A DNA stretch of 38,010 nt from contig QMPA01000008.1 of assembly GCA_003650365.1 (NCBI GenBank), forward strand, positions 1 through 38,010, in the 5' to 3' direction. Every line of letters starts with the position of its first letter. Position 1 is the stretch's first letter. Position numbers and translations under genes: made by a program. Source of the DNA: Bacteroidota bacterium (GTDB taxonomy: Bacteria > Bacteroidota > Bacteroidia > Bacteroidales > F082). A model generated the notes under the pieces. The model did not search any database. It was not told the origin of the DNA and was given only the letters and a program-made list of their open reading frames with translations. Of the stretch, positions 25,277-33,384 are shown piece by piece.

Positions 25277-26995
25277 ATGAAAAGTCTATTCTCTTTATTA
25301 ATCGTAATCTTGTTTTCGTCTGCTCCATTAATGGCACAAACCATTGTTGGAACCGACCCGGAAAATAAAAATGTTGTACTCGAGGAATTTACCGGTATTT
25401 ATTGTGGATATTGTCCACAGGGCCATATAATTGCCCAGGGGATTTATGATAACCATCCTGATGATGTTGTATTAATAAATATTCATCAAGGAGGCTATGC
25501 AAATCCTAATCCTGGCGACCCTGATTTCAGAACCCCATGGGGCAATGCAATAGCCGGACAAAGTGGTTTGGTTGGATATCCTGCCGGAACTGTTAACAGG
25601 CACTTATTCCCGGGTTATTCGCAAGGTAGCGGAACGGCACAATCAAGAGGTACTTGGGTCACTACTTCAAATATGATAATGGCAGAACCCAGTTATCTAA
25701 ATATTGAACTCGAAGCAACGATCGTTACATCAACACGACAATTGGTTGTTTATGTTGAAGTTTATTATACTGGTGATTCGCCTGAAGAATCTAACTTTTT
25801 AAGTATTGCTATTCTTCAAAATGATATTATAGGGCCACAATCTGGAGGAGGGAGTAACTACAATCACAAGCATATGTTACGCCATTTAGTTACTGGCCAA
25901 TGGGGAGTTGAAATTACTGAAACAACAACAGGTTCATTATACACTAATACATTTACTTACGAAATGCCAGATGACTACAATGATGTAGATTTGGTTTTAG
26001 AGGATCTTGATATCGTAGGGTTTGTAGCCGAATCACATCAGGAAATAATAAGTGGAAATATGGCTGAGATAACACTTGTTGAATCATATGAGCGTGATGC
26101 TGCCGTCTATTCAACCTATGTTCCCCAAACAGTATGCACAGGCATATTAAATGCCCAGGTAATGCTTAAAAACTATGGCACAGATAATCTAAGCAATCTT
26201 AATTTTGTATATTCCGTAAATGGGGAAGAACCCGCTGAATATGCGTGGAGTGGTAATCTTACACAGAACCAAACAGAATTAGTGACTTTACCAGAATATG
26301 TTTTTGCCCCAACTGATGAGAATGATATTAGTATTGAATGCGAAATGCCAAACGGACAGGAAGACCAGCTTCCACAAAATGATGTTTATGCAAAGAACAG
26401 TCAGGGATCAGTAAAGTTTCCTTCTGAATGTGTTTTTGGAATTCAAACCCCTGAAAACCCAGAAGACCTTACATGGAGTATTGTTGACGAAAGTGGTGAA
26501 GTACTTGTTGAAGGAGGCCCATACAGCTCCACTGGGTTTAAAGTAGCCCCAGTGACTTTTTCTGAAGCGGGATGCTATACTTTAACTGTTAATGACGCAT
26601 CGGGTAGTGGTTTAAACGGGGGCATGTATGTTATGCTTGATATGAGTTCAAATACTTTGTGGTCAGGAGATCCGTTTACTGATAAGGCAACTACTGAATT
26701 TGCCTACGACATCACAATTGATATTCCTGAAACCAGTGCAGTTAATAATATTTCAATATATCCAAATCCAATTACTCAAACTGCCAATATTGACTTTACA
26801 CTGAGTACAGAAACAAATGTAAATATAGCTGTATTTGACATTTTGGGAAGAAATACTTTGAACCTTTTTGAAGGAAAAATGGAAAGCGGAAAACAAAATA
26901 TCAGAATAGATGCAAGCGGTTTAAACAAAGGCATTTATTTTGTAAAGTTTGAATTAAATAATGAGGTATTTACAAAGAAGATTAGTATCAATTAA
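25277..26995 (+). CDS. Omp28-like thioredoxin-fold protein with T9SS sorting domain
   Basis: This 572-residue secreted protein has a signal peptide (KSLFSLLIVILFSSAPLMAQ) and then an Omp28-related domain: VVLEEFTGIYCGYCPQGH, with C43-G-Y-C46 in the position of a thioredoxin-type redox motif, then VLINIHQGGYANP and GYPAGTVNRH, typical of the family. Middle domains (about 290-490) look like Ig-like or CARDB-like beta modules. The C-terminus (about 500-572, VNNISIYPNPITQTANIDF to FTKKISIN) is a T9SS type A sorting domain. The start is fixed by the signal peptide and by the promoter box. It is the largest member of the local secreted-protein group. Whether it is an active oxidoreductase, or uses CGYC structurally, is not visible from sequence. 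Confidence 0.85.
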   Translation: MKSLFSLLIVILFSSAPLMAQTIVGTDPENKNVVLEEFTGIYCGYCPQGHIIAQGIYDNHPDDVVLINIHQGGYANPNPGDPDFRTPWGNAIAGQSGLVGYPAGTVNRHLFPGYSQGSGTAQSRGTWVTTSNMIMAEPSYLNIELEATIVTSTRQLVVYVEVYYTGDSPEESNFLSIAILQNDIIGPQSGGGSNYNHKHMLRHLVTGQWGVEITETTTGSLYTNTFTYEMPDDYNDVDLVLEDLDIVGFVAESHQEIISGNMAEITLVESYERDAAVYSTYVPQTVCTGILNAQVMLKNYGTDNLSNLNFVYSVNGEEPAEYAWSGNLTQNQTELVTLPEYVFAPTDENDISIECEMPNGQEDQLPQNDVYAKNSQGSVKFPSECVFGIQTPENPEDLTWSIVDESGEVLVEGGPYSSTGFKVAPVTFSEAGCYTLTVNDASGSGLNGGMYVMLDMSSNTLWSGDPFTDKATTEFAYDITIDIPETSAVNNISIYPNPITQTANIDFTLSTETNVNIAVFDILGRNTLNLFEGKMESGKQNIRIDASGLNKGIYFVKFELNNEVFTKKISIN

Positions 26996-27013
26996 TCTGA
27001 TTTTCGGAAAAGG

Positions 27014-27041
27014 AAAAGGCGCTTTATAAAGCGCCTTTTTT
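27014..27041. terminator. Intrinsic terminator after the Omp28-like gene
   Basis: Perfect 13-bp arms (AAAAGGCGCTTTA at 27014-27026, TAAAGCGCCTTTT at 27027-27039) run into further Ts, 18 bp after the stop codon. The A-rich left flank lets it act on the minus strand too, for hutU. Confidence 0.92.
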
Positions 27042-27053
27042 CTCACTTTCTTA

Positions 27054-27075
27054 TTGTAAGCGAAGACGCTTACAA
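27054..27075 (-). repeat. 9-bp hairpin downstream of hutU
   Basis: TTGTAAGCG (27054-27062) and CGCTTACAA (27067-27075) form a perfect stem around a 4-nt loop, 25 bp beyond the hutU stop. It lacks a T-run, so it may be an mRNA 3'-end stabiliser acting with the terminator at 27014, or part of it. Confidence 0.55.
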
Positions 27076-27099
27076 CGGAGGCGGAATCAGTCCTTTAAA

Positions 27100-29112
27100 T
27101 TAGAAAAGCTCATCAATTAAACCATCGGCAACTATATTAGGAAGCGTGACTTTTAGGTTTGGATTTTGCTCCATTGCTCTTTCAATAGCCAGAACAGCTC
27201 CTTTGTTACGTGCCCATCCCCTACGGGAAATACCATTGTTTACATCCCAAAACAGCATCGATTTCAGTCTTCGTTCGGCATCGTCACTGCCATCCAGCAA
27301 CATCCCAAATCCTCCATTGATTACTTCTCCCCAGCCAACACCACCTCCATTGTGGATGGATACCCAGGTGGCGCCACGGAAAGCATCACCAATTACATTC
27401 TGGATAGCCATGTCGGCAGTAAAAGCAGAACCATCATAAATATTTGATGTTTCCCGAAAAGGCGAATCCGTTCCTGAAACATCGTGGTGGTCGCGTCCCA
27501 ATACTATTGGAGCCGATATTTTTCCATCCCGAATGGCCTTGTTAAATGCTGTTGCAATTTTAATGCGTCCATCTGCATCAGCATATAGTATTCGGGCCTG
27601 CGAGCCAACCACCAGTTTAGTCTCCTGTGCACCTTTGATCCATTGAATATTATCGGCCATTTGACTTTGAATATTCTTGGGTGAAGATTTCATCAAATCT
27701 TCGAGTACACTCGAGGCAATTTCATCCGTCAGCTCCAAATCTATCGATTTACCAGATGTACAAACCCAACGGAAAGGCCCAAATCCAAAATCGAAAAACA
27801 AAGGACCCATAATATCCTGAACATAAGAGGGATATTTAAAAGTAATTCCATCGGCTGCCATTACATCGGCACCAGCCCTTGAAGCTTCCAGAAGAAAAGC
27901 ATTTCCATAATCGAAAAAATAGGTCCCACGGGAAGTGTGCTTATTAATGGCTGTAGCTTGACGACGCAGGCTTTCCTGAACCTTTTCTTTAAATAGTTCT
28001 GGCTGCTCAGCCATCATTTTATTTGATTCATTATAAGTAAGACCAGCAGGATAATAACCACCCGCCCATGGGTTGTGCAAAGATGTTTGGTCGGTTCCTA
28101 AATCCACTGTAATTTTTTCTTCGTCAAATTTTTCCCACACATCAACAATGTTTCCATCGTAAGCAATAGAAACGACTTCTTTGTTTGTTTTGGCCTTTTT
28201 TACACGAACAATCAATTCATCCAGATCGCCAATCACTTCATCTACCCAGCCTTGCTCATGACGTTTATAAGCTGCATCAGGATTTATTTCGGCAGTTACC
28301 GAAACCACTCCGGCAATATTAGCAGCCTTGGGTTGAGCACCCGACATACCCCCCAATCCGGAGGTCACGAATAATTTTCCAGCAAATGGATTCTCACCTT
28401 TTTTTACAATCTTCCTTGCTGCATTCATTACTGTAATTGTTGTGCCGTGAACAATACCTTGCGGACCAATGTACATAAACGAACCGGCAGTCATTTGGCC
28501 ATATTGCGAAACACCAAGTGCATTGAATTTTTCCCAATCGTCCTGGCTCGAATAATTGGGAATGACCATCCCATTTGTTACGACAACCCGAGGTGCATCC
28601 TTATGTGACGGAAACAAACCCATCGGATGTCCAGAATACATGGCCAGGGTTTGCTCATCAGTCATTGTAGCCAGGTATTGCATCGTCAGCAGATACTGCG
28701 CCCAGTTTTGAAAAACAGCACCATTTCCGCCATAAGTAATCAATTCATGTGGATGTTGTGCAATGGCATAATCCAGATTGTTTTGGATCATAAGCATAAT
28801 TGCTGCTGCTTGCTTTGATTGATGGGGATAATCGGTAATGGAACGCGCAAACATTTTGTAATCAGGACGAAAACGATACATATAAATCCGACCAAATTTT
28901 TTCAACTCACCGGCAAATTCTTTGGACAATACCTTATGGTGCTTATCCGGAAAATACCGCAATGCGTTTTTGATGGCCAAACGCTTTTCATCTGTTGTCA
29001 AAATATCTTTGCGCTTTGGCGCATGACTTATACTGTTATCGATAGGTTTTGGCGAAGGTAATTCATCAGGAATCCCTTCCAGTATGATTTTTTTGAATGC
29101 ATCTAATTCCAT
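27100..29112 (-). CDS. hutU: Urocanate hydratase
   Basis: Urocanase converts urocanate to imidazolonepropionate, the second step of histidine breakdown, using tightly bound NAD as an electrophile. The 670 residues are longer than the Pseudomonas enzyme (about 557) but match the longer Bacteroidota form. Signatures are YGGNGAVFQNWAQYLLTMQ, MYSGHPMGLFP, the NAD-binding TSGLGGMSGAQPKA, and the late RWVCTSGKSIDL and HNGGGVGWGEVINGG. C-terminal GISRRGWARNKGA is also conserved. No other hut gene is in the window, so the pathway is presumably scattered. It lies 61 bp downstream of the sigma factor gene on the same strand and may share its transcript. Confidence 0.95.
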   Translation of the reverse strand: MELDAFKKIILEGIPDELPSPKPIDNSISHAPKRKDILTTDEKRLAIKNALRYFPDKHHKVLSKEFAGELKKFGRIYMYRFRPDYKMFARSITDYPHQSKQAAAIMLMIQNNLDYAIAQHPHELITYGGNGAVFQNWAQYLLTMQYLATMTDEQTLAMYSGHPMGLFPSHKDAPRVVVTNGMVIPNYSSQDDWEKFNALGVSQYGQMTAGSFMYIGPQGIVHGTTITVMNAARKIVKKGENPFAGKLFVTSGLGGMSGAQPKAANIAGVVSVTAEINPDAAYKRHEQGWVDEVIGDLDELIVRVKKAKTNKEVVSIAYDGNIVDVWEKFDEEKITVDLGTDQTSLHNPWAGGYYPAGLTYNESNKMMAEQPELFKEKVQESLRRQATAINKHTSRGTYFFDYGNAFLLEASRAGADVMAADGITFKYPSYVQDIMGPLFFDFGFGPFRWVCTSGKSIDLELTDEIASSVLEDLMKSSPKNIQSQMADNIQWIKGAQETKLVVGSQARILYADADGRIKIATAFNKAIRDGKISAPIVLGRDHHDVSGTDSPFRETSNIYDGSAFTADMAIQNVIGDAFRGATWVSIHNGGGVGWGEVINGGFGMLLDGSDDAERRLKSMLFWDVNNGISRRGWARNKGAVLAIERAMEQNPNLKVTLPNIVADGLIDELF

Positions 29113-29173
29113 AGTAACCGCTTTTTTAATGGGGTAAAATTATGAAAAAACAGGTTTATAAATTGATGCGAAA

Positions 29174-29779
29174 CTAAATTCGTTCACGCGAGTCTTGAAG
29201 AATATTATAAAGAAATTCACGGGCACGGAACAATTGGGCTTTAACGGTTCCAAGGGGCAAATCAAGTTCATTCACCAATTCATCGTAAGTGTATTCTTTA
29301 AAGTAACGCAATTCAATCAATTTTTTGTAATGCGGTTTTAAACGATGAACCACTTTTTGCATGGTAGCAATTTTTTGTTCCTTGATAAATACTTCCTCGG
29401 GATCAAGTTTTGTATCGGGAACCATCTGCACAAAATCAATATTGCTTTCATCACCAACAGGGTTAATTGCTTGTATTCCTTTGCTCTTCTTTCGCATAAA
29501 GTCGATGCAATTGTTGGTTGCAATCTTAAATAACCAGGTACTGAAAGCATATTTTGGCGTATACTGTTTCAGGTTTTTAAATGCTTTACCAAAAGCTTCA
29601 ATGGTAAGATCATCCGCATCATGCGGATTCTGTGTCATTTTTAACATCATAAAATAAAGAGAATCACGATAATAGCCAAGCAAATCGGCATACGCTTGCT
29701 GGTCCTTATTATTAAGGGCGCGATTAATTAATTCGAAATCGCGCTGCCCCTTTTCTGTTAACTGACTATTTATTTCCAT
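29174..29779 (-). CDS. ECF-type RNA polymerase sigma factor
   Basis: This 201-residue sigma-70 family protein has region 2 (about 40-105: DADDLTIEAFGKAFKNL for core binding, then TWLFKIATNNCIDFMRKKS for -10 recognition and melting) and region 4 (about 140-195: YKKLIELRYFKEYTYDEL, with the helix-turn-helix DLPLGTVKAQLFRARE). Regions 1 and 3 are absent, as in ECF factors. No anti-sigma gene is adjacent; the partner is instead a glycosyltransferase gene whose last 10 bp it overlaps. The regulon is unknown; control of cell-surface glycan or envelope functions is a reasonable guess from context only. Confidence 0.93.
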   Translation of the reverse strand: MEINSQLTEKGQRDFELINRALNNKDQQAYADLLGYYRDSLYFMMLKMTQNPHDADDLTIEAFGKAFKNLKQYTPKYAFSTWLFKIATNNCIDFMRKKSKGIQAINPVGDESNIDFVQMVPDTKLDPEEVFIKEQKIATMQKVVHRLKPHYKKLIELRYFKEYTYDELVNELDLPLGTVKAQLFRAREFLYNILQDSRERI

Positions 29780-30909
29780 TTAATCGTTTTACTGAACACT
29801 GTCGTAAGTGCAAGCAATGGGATTAAAAGCATGTAAAACAACTCCCCCACTAGCGAAAATATATATAAATGCTTCTCTTGAAGTTTCCCAATTGTTTTTT
29901 TATTAACAATGGATTGCGTAATAAATCGAAGGAAAAACAGTCCGACTACAAACAAAGGTAAAATATTAAATACCAATAAGATAACTCCAGATACATATAC
30001 AAGAAATTGCGAAAAACTAAAAGTTCCTAACAAAATTTTGAATTTTAATTTATAGTTTTTCCCTGTTGTCAAATGCCTCCGCTTTTGTCGTATCCATTCA
30101 CTAAATGTTTGCTTGGGAATGGAATACGAGAAGCTGTCTTTTTGAATGGCAATTTTTACATTGCGCTTATTGGCTGCCTGGTTAATAAACAGGTCATCAT
30201 CGCCCGAAGCAATTTGATAATGTGACGTAAAGCCCTTATTGCGAAAAAACATCGTTCTTGTGTACGACAAATTACGTCCGACACCCATATAAGCCATTCC
30301 CATTAATGCGAAAGAAAAATACTGCAACGCAACCAAAAAGGTATCGTATCTGATCAATAAGTTCAGCAATCCTTTCTCCTCTTTATAGGGACCGTAACCC
30401 AATACAATTTCCGTATCAGGTGTATAATTTTCAACCATCGATGTAATCCAGTTTTTTCCAATTGGTTTACAATCTGCATCGGTCATTAATAAAATATCGT
30501 TGGTTGCCGCTTTAATCCCCAGTGACAGTGGAAATTTTTTTCCTTGGAAAAAATTCAAATCTCTTGCAATCTGTACAACTCTTAGGTTGGTATATTTCGT
30601 TTGAAACTCTTTTAATAGTAAGACAGATTCGTCTGTTGAAGCATGGTTTACCACCACCACTTCAAAGTCAGGATAATCCTGTTCGAGAATAAGAGGAAGA
30701 TTTTCCTGTAAATTATAATACTCATTCCGCGCAGCGATAACAACAGAAACAGGAGGTTTATGCAAATCGTTAACAACAGGAAATTTATAAAATGCCAGCC
30801 TGCCAAAAACAACCCAGTAATAAAACAACTGTATGAGTATTGCAACAGAAAACAAGCTTAGCAAAACCAGCTCAAAAACTGTAAGAGACTGAAGAAAGGA
30901 ATTAATCAC
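29770..30909 (-). CDS. Family 2 glycosyltransferase, membrane-bound
   Basis: This processive-type GT2 enzyme (379 residues from GTG 30909) has an N-terminal membrane segment (about 9-30), the nucleotide-sugar domain with PPVSVVIAARNEYYNLQENL, the metal-binding LLMTDADCKP, the acceptor motif SGDDDLFINQA and a QxxRW-like IRQKRRHLTTG, then about three C-terminal membrane segments. That is the layout of inner-membrane synthases of polysaccharide or glycolipid; the product cannot be told. An upstream in-frame ATG at 30963 would add 18 basic residues. I prefer the GTG, which puts the membrane segment near the start, but the longer form is possible. It overlaps the sigma gene by 10 bp. Confidence 0.88.
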   Translation of the reverse strand: MINSFLQSLTVFELVLLSLFSVAILIQLFYYWVVFGRLAFYKFPVVNDLHKPPVSVVIAARNEYYNLQENLPLILEQDYPDFEVVVVNHASTDESVLLLKEFQTKYTNLRVVQIARDLNFFQGKKFPLSLGIKAATNDILLMTDADCKPIGKNWITSMVENYTPDTEIVLGYGPYKEEKGLLNLLIRYDTFLVALQYFSFALMGMAYMGVGRNLSYTRTMFFRNKGFTSHYQIASGDDDLFINQAANKRNVKIAIQKDSFSYSIPKQTFSEWIRQKRRHLTTGKNYKLKFKILLGTFSFSQFLVYVSGVILLVFNILPLFVVGLFFLRFITQSIVNKKTIGKLQEKHLYIFSLVGELFYMLLIPLLALTTVFSKTIKWK

Positions 30910-31018
30910 GGTACTTTTTCTTTTCGAGCGTAAAAATAGAAAGTTAAAACAATCTATCGGCATTCATCAGAACAAATTTCTCTATAAAAAAGGCAATCCT
31001 TTTCCCGTTCCTATTCCT

Positions 31019-31026
31019 TATCTTTG
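31019..31026 (+). promoter_or_regulatory. -7 element of the tgt promoter
   Basis: TATCTTTG, followed by CC, is an exact TAnnTTTG match 19 bp upstream of the tgt ATG, which gives a very short leader. No clear -33 TTTG. Confidence 0.55.
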
Positions 31027-31045
31027 CCAAAATTTATAAATTAGT

Positions 31046-32176
31046 ATGCAATTCAAGCTGTTATCAACAGATTCAAAATCCAGTGCACGAGCAGGAGAAC
31101 TCAGCACCGGTCATGGCAAAATCGAAACGCCCATTTTTATGCCTGTCGGAACCCTTGGTTCGGTAAAAGGAATCCACATGAAAGATGTTCACGATGACAT
31201 CAATGCCGATATTATCCTGGGCAATACTTATCATTTGTATTTACGCCCGGGTATCGAAATTATTGAACAGGCTGGTGGGCTGCACAAATTCAATGGATGG
31301 GACAGGCCAATATTAACCGACAGTGGTGGCTACCAGGTTTACTCACTAAGCGACCGGCGGAAACTGGACGAAAACGGTGTCCTTTTTCAATCGCATATTG
31401 ATGGCTCAAGACATCTTTTTAGCCCGGAAAATGTAATGGACACACAACGAACAATAGGTGCCGATATCGTAATGGCTTTTGATGAATGCACACCTTATCC
31501 CTGTGATTACGACTATGCAAAAAACTCCATGGAAATAACACACCGGTGGCTTGATCGTTGTATCAACCGTTTTGATGAAACAAAGCCAAAGTATGGATAC
31601 AACCAAAGTCTTTTCCCCATTGTGCAGGGAAGTACTTATCGTGACCTGCGAAAACAATCGGCAGAAGTTATTGCCTCAAAAGGTGCTGAAGGAAATGCCA
31701 TTGGCGGACTCTCGGTTGGCGAACCTCATGAAATGATGTATGAAATGACTGAGCTGGTTTGTGGCATACTTCCGAAGGATAAACCACGTTACTTAATGGG
31801 TGTTGGTACGCCTGCAAATATCCTGGAAAGTATTGCGCTGGGTGTGGATATGTTCGACTGTGTAATGCCCACACGAAATGGCAGGAACGGCATGCTTTTT
31901 ACAAAAGAAGGAATTATCAATATTAAAAACAAAAAATGGCAAAATGATTTTAACCCGATTGAAAAAAACGGTGAATCTTTTGTCGACCAGCAATACAGCA
32001 AGGCTTACCTCCGTCATTTATTTGTGGCGAAAGAAATGCTGGGTAGCATGATTGCCAGTCAGCATAATCTGGCATTTTACCTGTGGTTGGTTCGCGAAGC
32101 ACGCAAACACATTCTATCGGGTGATTTTTCGGAATGGAAAGAAGGCATGATAAAAAAAGTAACTGTGCGTCTATAA
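31046..32176 (+). CDS. tgt: Queuine/preQ1 tRNA-ribosyltransferase (no zinc cysteines)
   Basis: TGT swaps guanine 34 of GUN-anticodon tRNAs for preQ1, the first tRNA step of queuosine synthesis. The 376-residue length is normal. The general acid-base Asp is D92 (LTDSGGYQVYSLS) and the nucleophile is D271 (MFDCVMPTRNGRNG); LGNTYHLYLRPG and GGLSVGEP are also present. The usual zinc triad CxCxxC is missing: the aligned positions read G309, S311 and D314, while the fourth ligand, a His in QHNLAFYLW, is kept. The rest of the C-terminal fold (YSKAYLRHLF) is normal, so I expect an active enzyme with a zinc-free or altered site. It starts a two-gene run with the LptF/LptG-family gene 55 bp downstream. 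Confidence 0.95.
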   Translation: MQFKLLSTDSKSSARAGELSTGHGKIETPIFMPVGTLGSVKGIHMKDVHDDINADIILGNTYHLYLRPGIEIIEQAGGLHKFNGWDRPILTDSGGYQVYSLSDRRKLDENGVLFQSHIDGSRHLFSPENVMDTQRTIGADIVMAFDECTPYPCDYDYAKNSMEITHRWLDRCINRFDETKPKYGYNQSLFPIVQGSTYRDLRKQSAEVIASKGAEGNAIGGLSVGEPHEMMYEMTELVCGILPKDKPRYLMGVGTPANILESIALGVDMFDCVMPTRNGRNGMLFTKEGIINIKNKKWQNDFNPIEKNGESFVDQQYSKAYLRHLFVAKEMLGSMIASQHNLAFYLWLVREARKHILSGDFSEWKEGMIKKVTVRL

Positions 32177-32231
32177 TAAAGTGATCAAACGGCTACTAAT
32201 CAATAAAAAGAAGGAAGCAATAAGTTAACAA

Positions 32232-33308
32232 ATGAGAATAATCGACAAATACATTATTAAGAAATTTCTTGGCACATTTATTTATGCCATAAGTTTGTTG
32301 ATACTCATTGTCGTTGTTTTTGATGTTTCAGAAAATCTTGACAGTTTTATTAAAAATGAAGCCCCGCTAAAAGCCATAATCATTGACAATTACCTGAATT
32401 TTATTCCTTATTTTATTAACCTCTTTATCTATCTTTTTACATTTATTTCGGTTATCTTGTTTACATCTAAACTGGCAGGCGATACGGAAATCGTTGCCAT
32501 ACTAAGTAGTGGTATAAGTTTCCGCCGATTGTTGTTGCCTTATCTGATTGCCTCTATTATACTTGCTGTGTTTTCGTTTTATCTTGGTAACTTTCTTATT
32601 CCCAAAACCAACCACACACGACGCGTATTCAAGAATACCTATATGGGGAAGTTGGCCAAAGACAATGACAGAAATATTCATTTGCAAATTTCTCCCGGTA
32701 CTTTTGTTTATGTAGAAACCTACAACAGCGAGCATCAGGTAGGTTATAAATTTTCACTTGAAAAGTTTCAAGAGCAGCAATTGGTCTATAAATTAATGGC
32801 CGATCGCATCAGTTGGGACACAAGCATTAACAAATGGAAACTTAAAAATTTTTATATCAGAACAATCGACAGCAGTGGGCAACATCTTTTTAAAGGTGTC
32901 GAAATGGATACTGTACTGGCAATAAAAAAAACAGACCTCTATACAATTAAAGAAGAGTTTGAAGAAATGAATTTATATGAACTGAATGACTTTATTACCA
33001 GCGAAAAAAGCAAAGGTTCAATCGCTTACAAAAAATACGAGATCGAAAAACACAAACGCATTGCTGGTCCTGCGGCCGTTATTATTCTCACTTTTATCGG
33101 TGTAGCACTTTCAAGCCGAAAAGTACGCGGAGGTATAGGTATGCATTTGGGTGCGGGTCTTGGACTTACTTTCTCTTATATCCTGCTTTTACAGATGACA
33201 ACAGTTTTCTCTGTTTCGGGCAGCCTCTCCCCCCTTATGGCAGCCTGGCTTCCAAATATTCTTTATTCGCTCATTGGACTTTACTTATTGAAAAAAGCAC
33301 CGAAATAA
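32232..33308 (+). CDS. LptF/LptG (YjgP/YjgQ) family permease
   Basis: This is an inner-membrane subunit of the LPS exporter LptB2FG, which extracts LPS and passes it to the LptC/LptA bridge. The 358 residues show the family layout: MRIIDKYIIKKFLGTFIYA at the start (coupling helix and TM1), three N-terminal membrane segments (about 12-34, 55-78, 98-118), a periplasmic beta-jellyroll (about 130-270), then three C-terminal segments (about 275-295, 303-325, 332-352). The usual RR/RRL motif is seen in GISFRRLLLPYL. I cannot separate LptF from LptG safely. It follows tgt by 55 bp, and tgt next to this gene is a common Bacteroidota pair. Confidence 0.9.
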   Translation: MRIIDKYIIKKFLGTFIYAISLLILIVVVFDVSENLDSFIKNEAPLKAIIIDNYLNFIPYFINLFIYLFTFISVILFTSKLAGDTEIVAILSSGISFRRLLLPYLIASIILAVFSFYLGNFLIPKTNHTRRVFKNTYMGKLAKDNDRNIHLQISPGTFVYVETYNSEHQVGYKFSLEKFQEQQLVYKLMADRISWDTSINKWKLKNFYIRTIDSSGQHLFKGVEMDTVLAIKKTDLYTIKEEFEEMNLYELNDFITSEKSKGSIAYKKYEIEKHKRIAGPAAVIILTFIGVALSSRKVRGGIGMHLGAGLGLTFSYILLLQMTTVFSVSGSLSPLMAAWLPNILYSLIGLYLLKKAPK

Positions 33309-33324
33309 ATTATATTGTTGGATG

Positions 33325-33384
33325 GTTTGAATTATCTAATGACCATGACCCAATGACCAATTTCCAAATAACCAATAACCCAAC
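33325..33384. repeat. Degenerate low-complexity repeat between LptF/G and gldB genes
   Basis: The spacer between these convergent genes contains imperfect repeats of an AATGACCa-type unit (ATGACCATGACCCAATGACC, then AATAACCAATAACCC). No terminator hairpin is visible, so it may have taken that place. It is of the same kind as the other tracts noted here. Confidence 0.65.

Noticed and set aside
27146-27447. Frames on the + strand opposite the hutU end
   Set aside because: Antisense to the conserved urocanase C-terminus, without promoter or homology that I can see.
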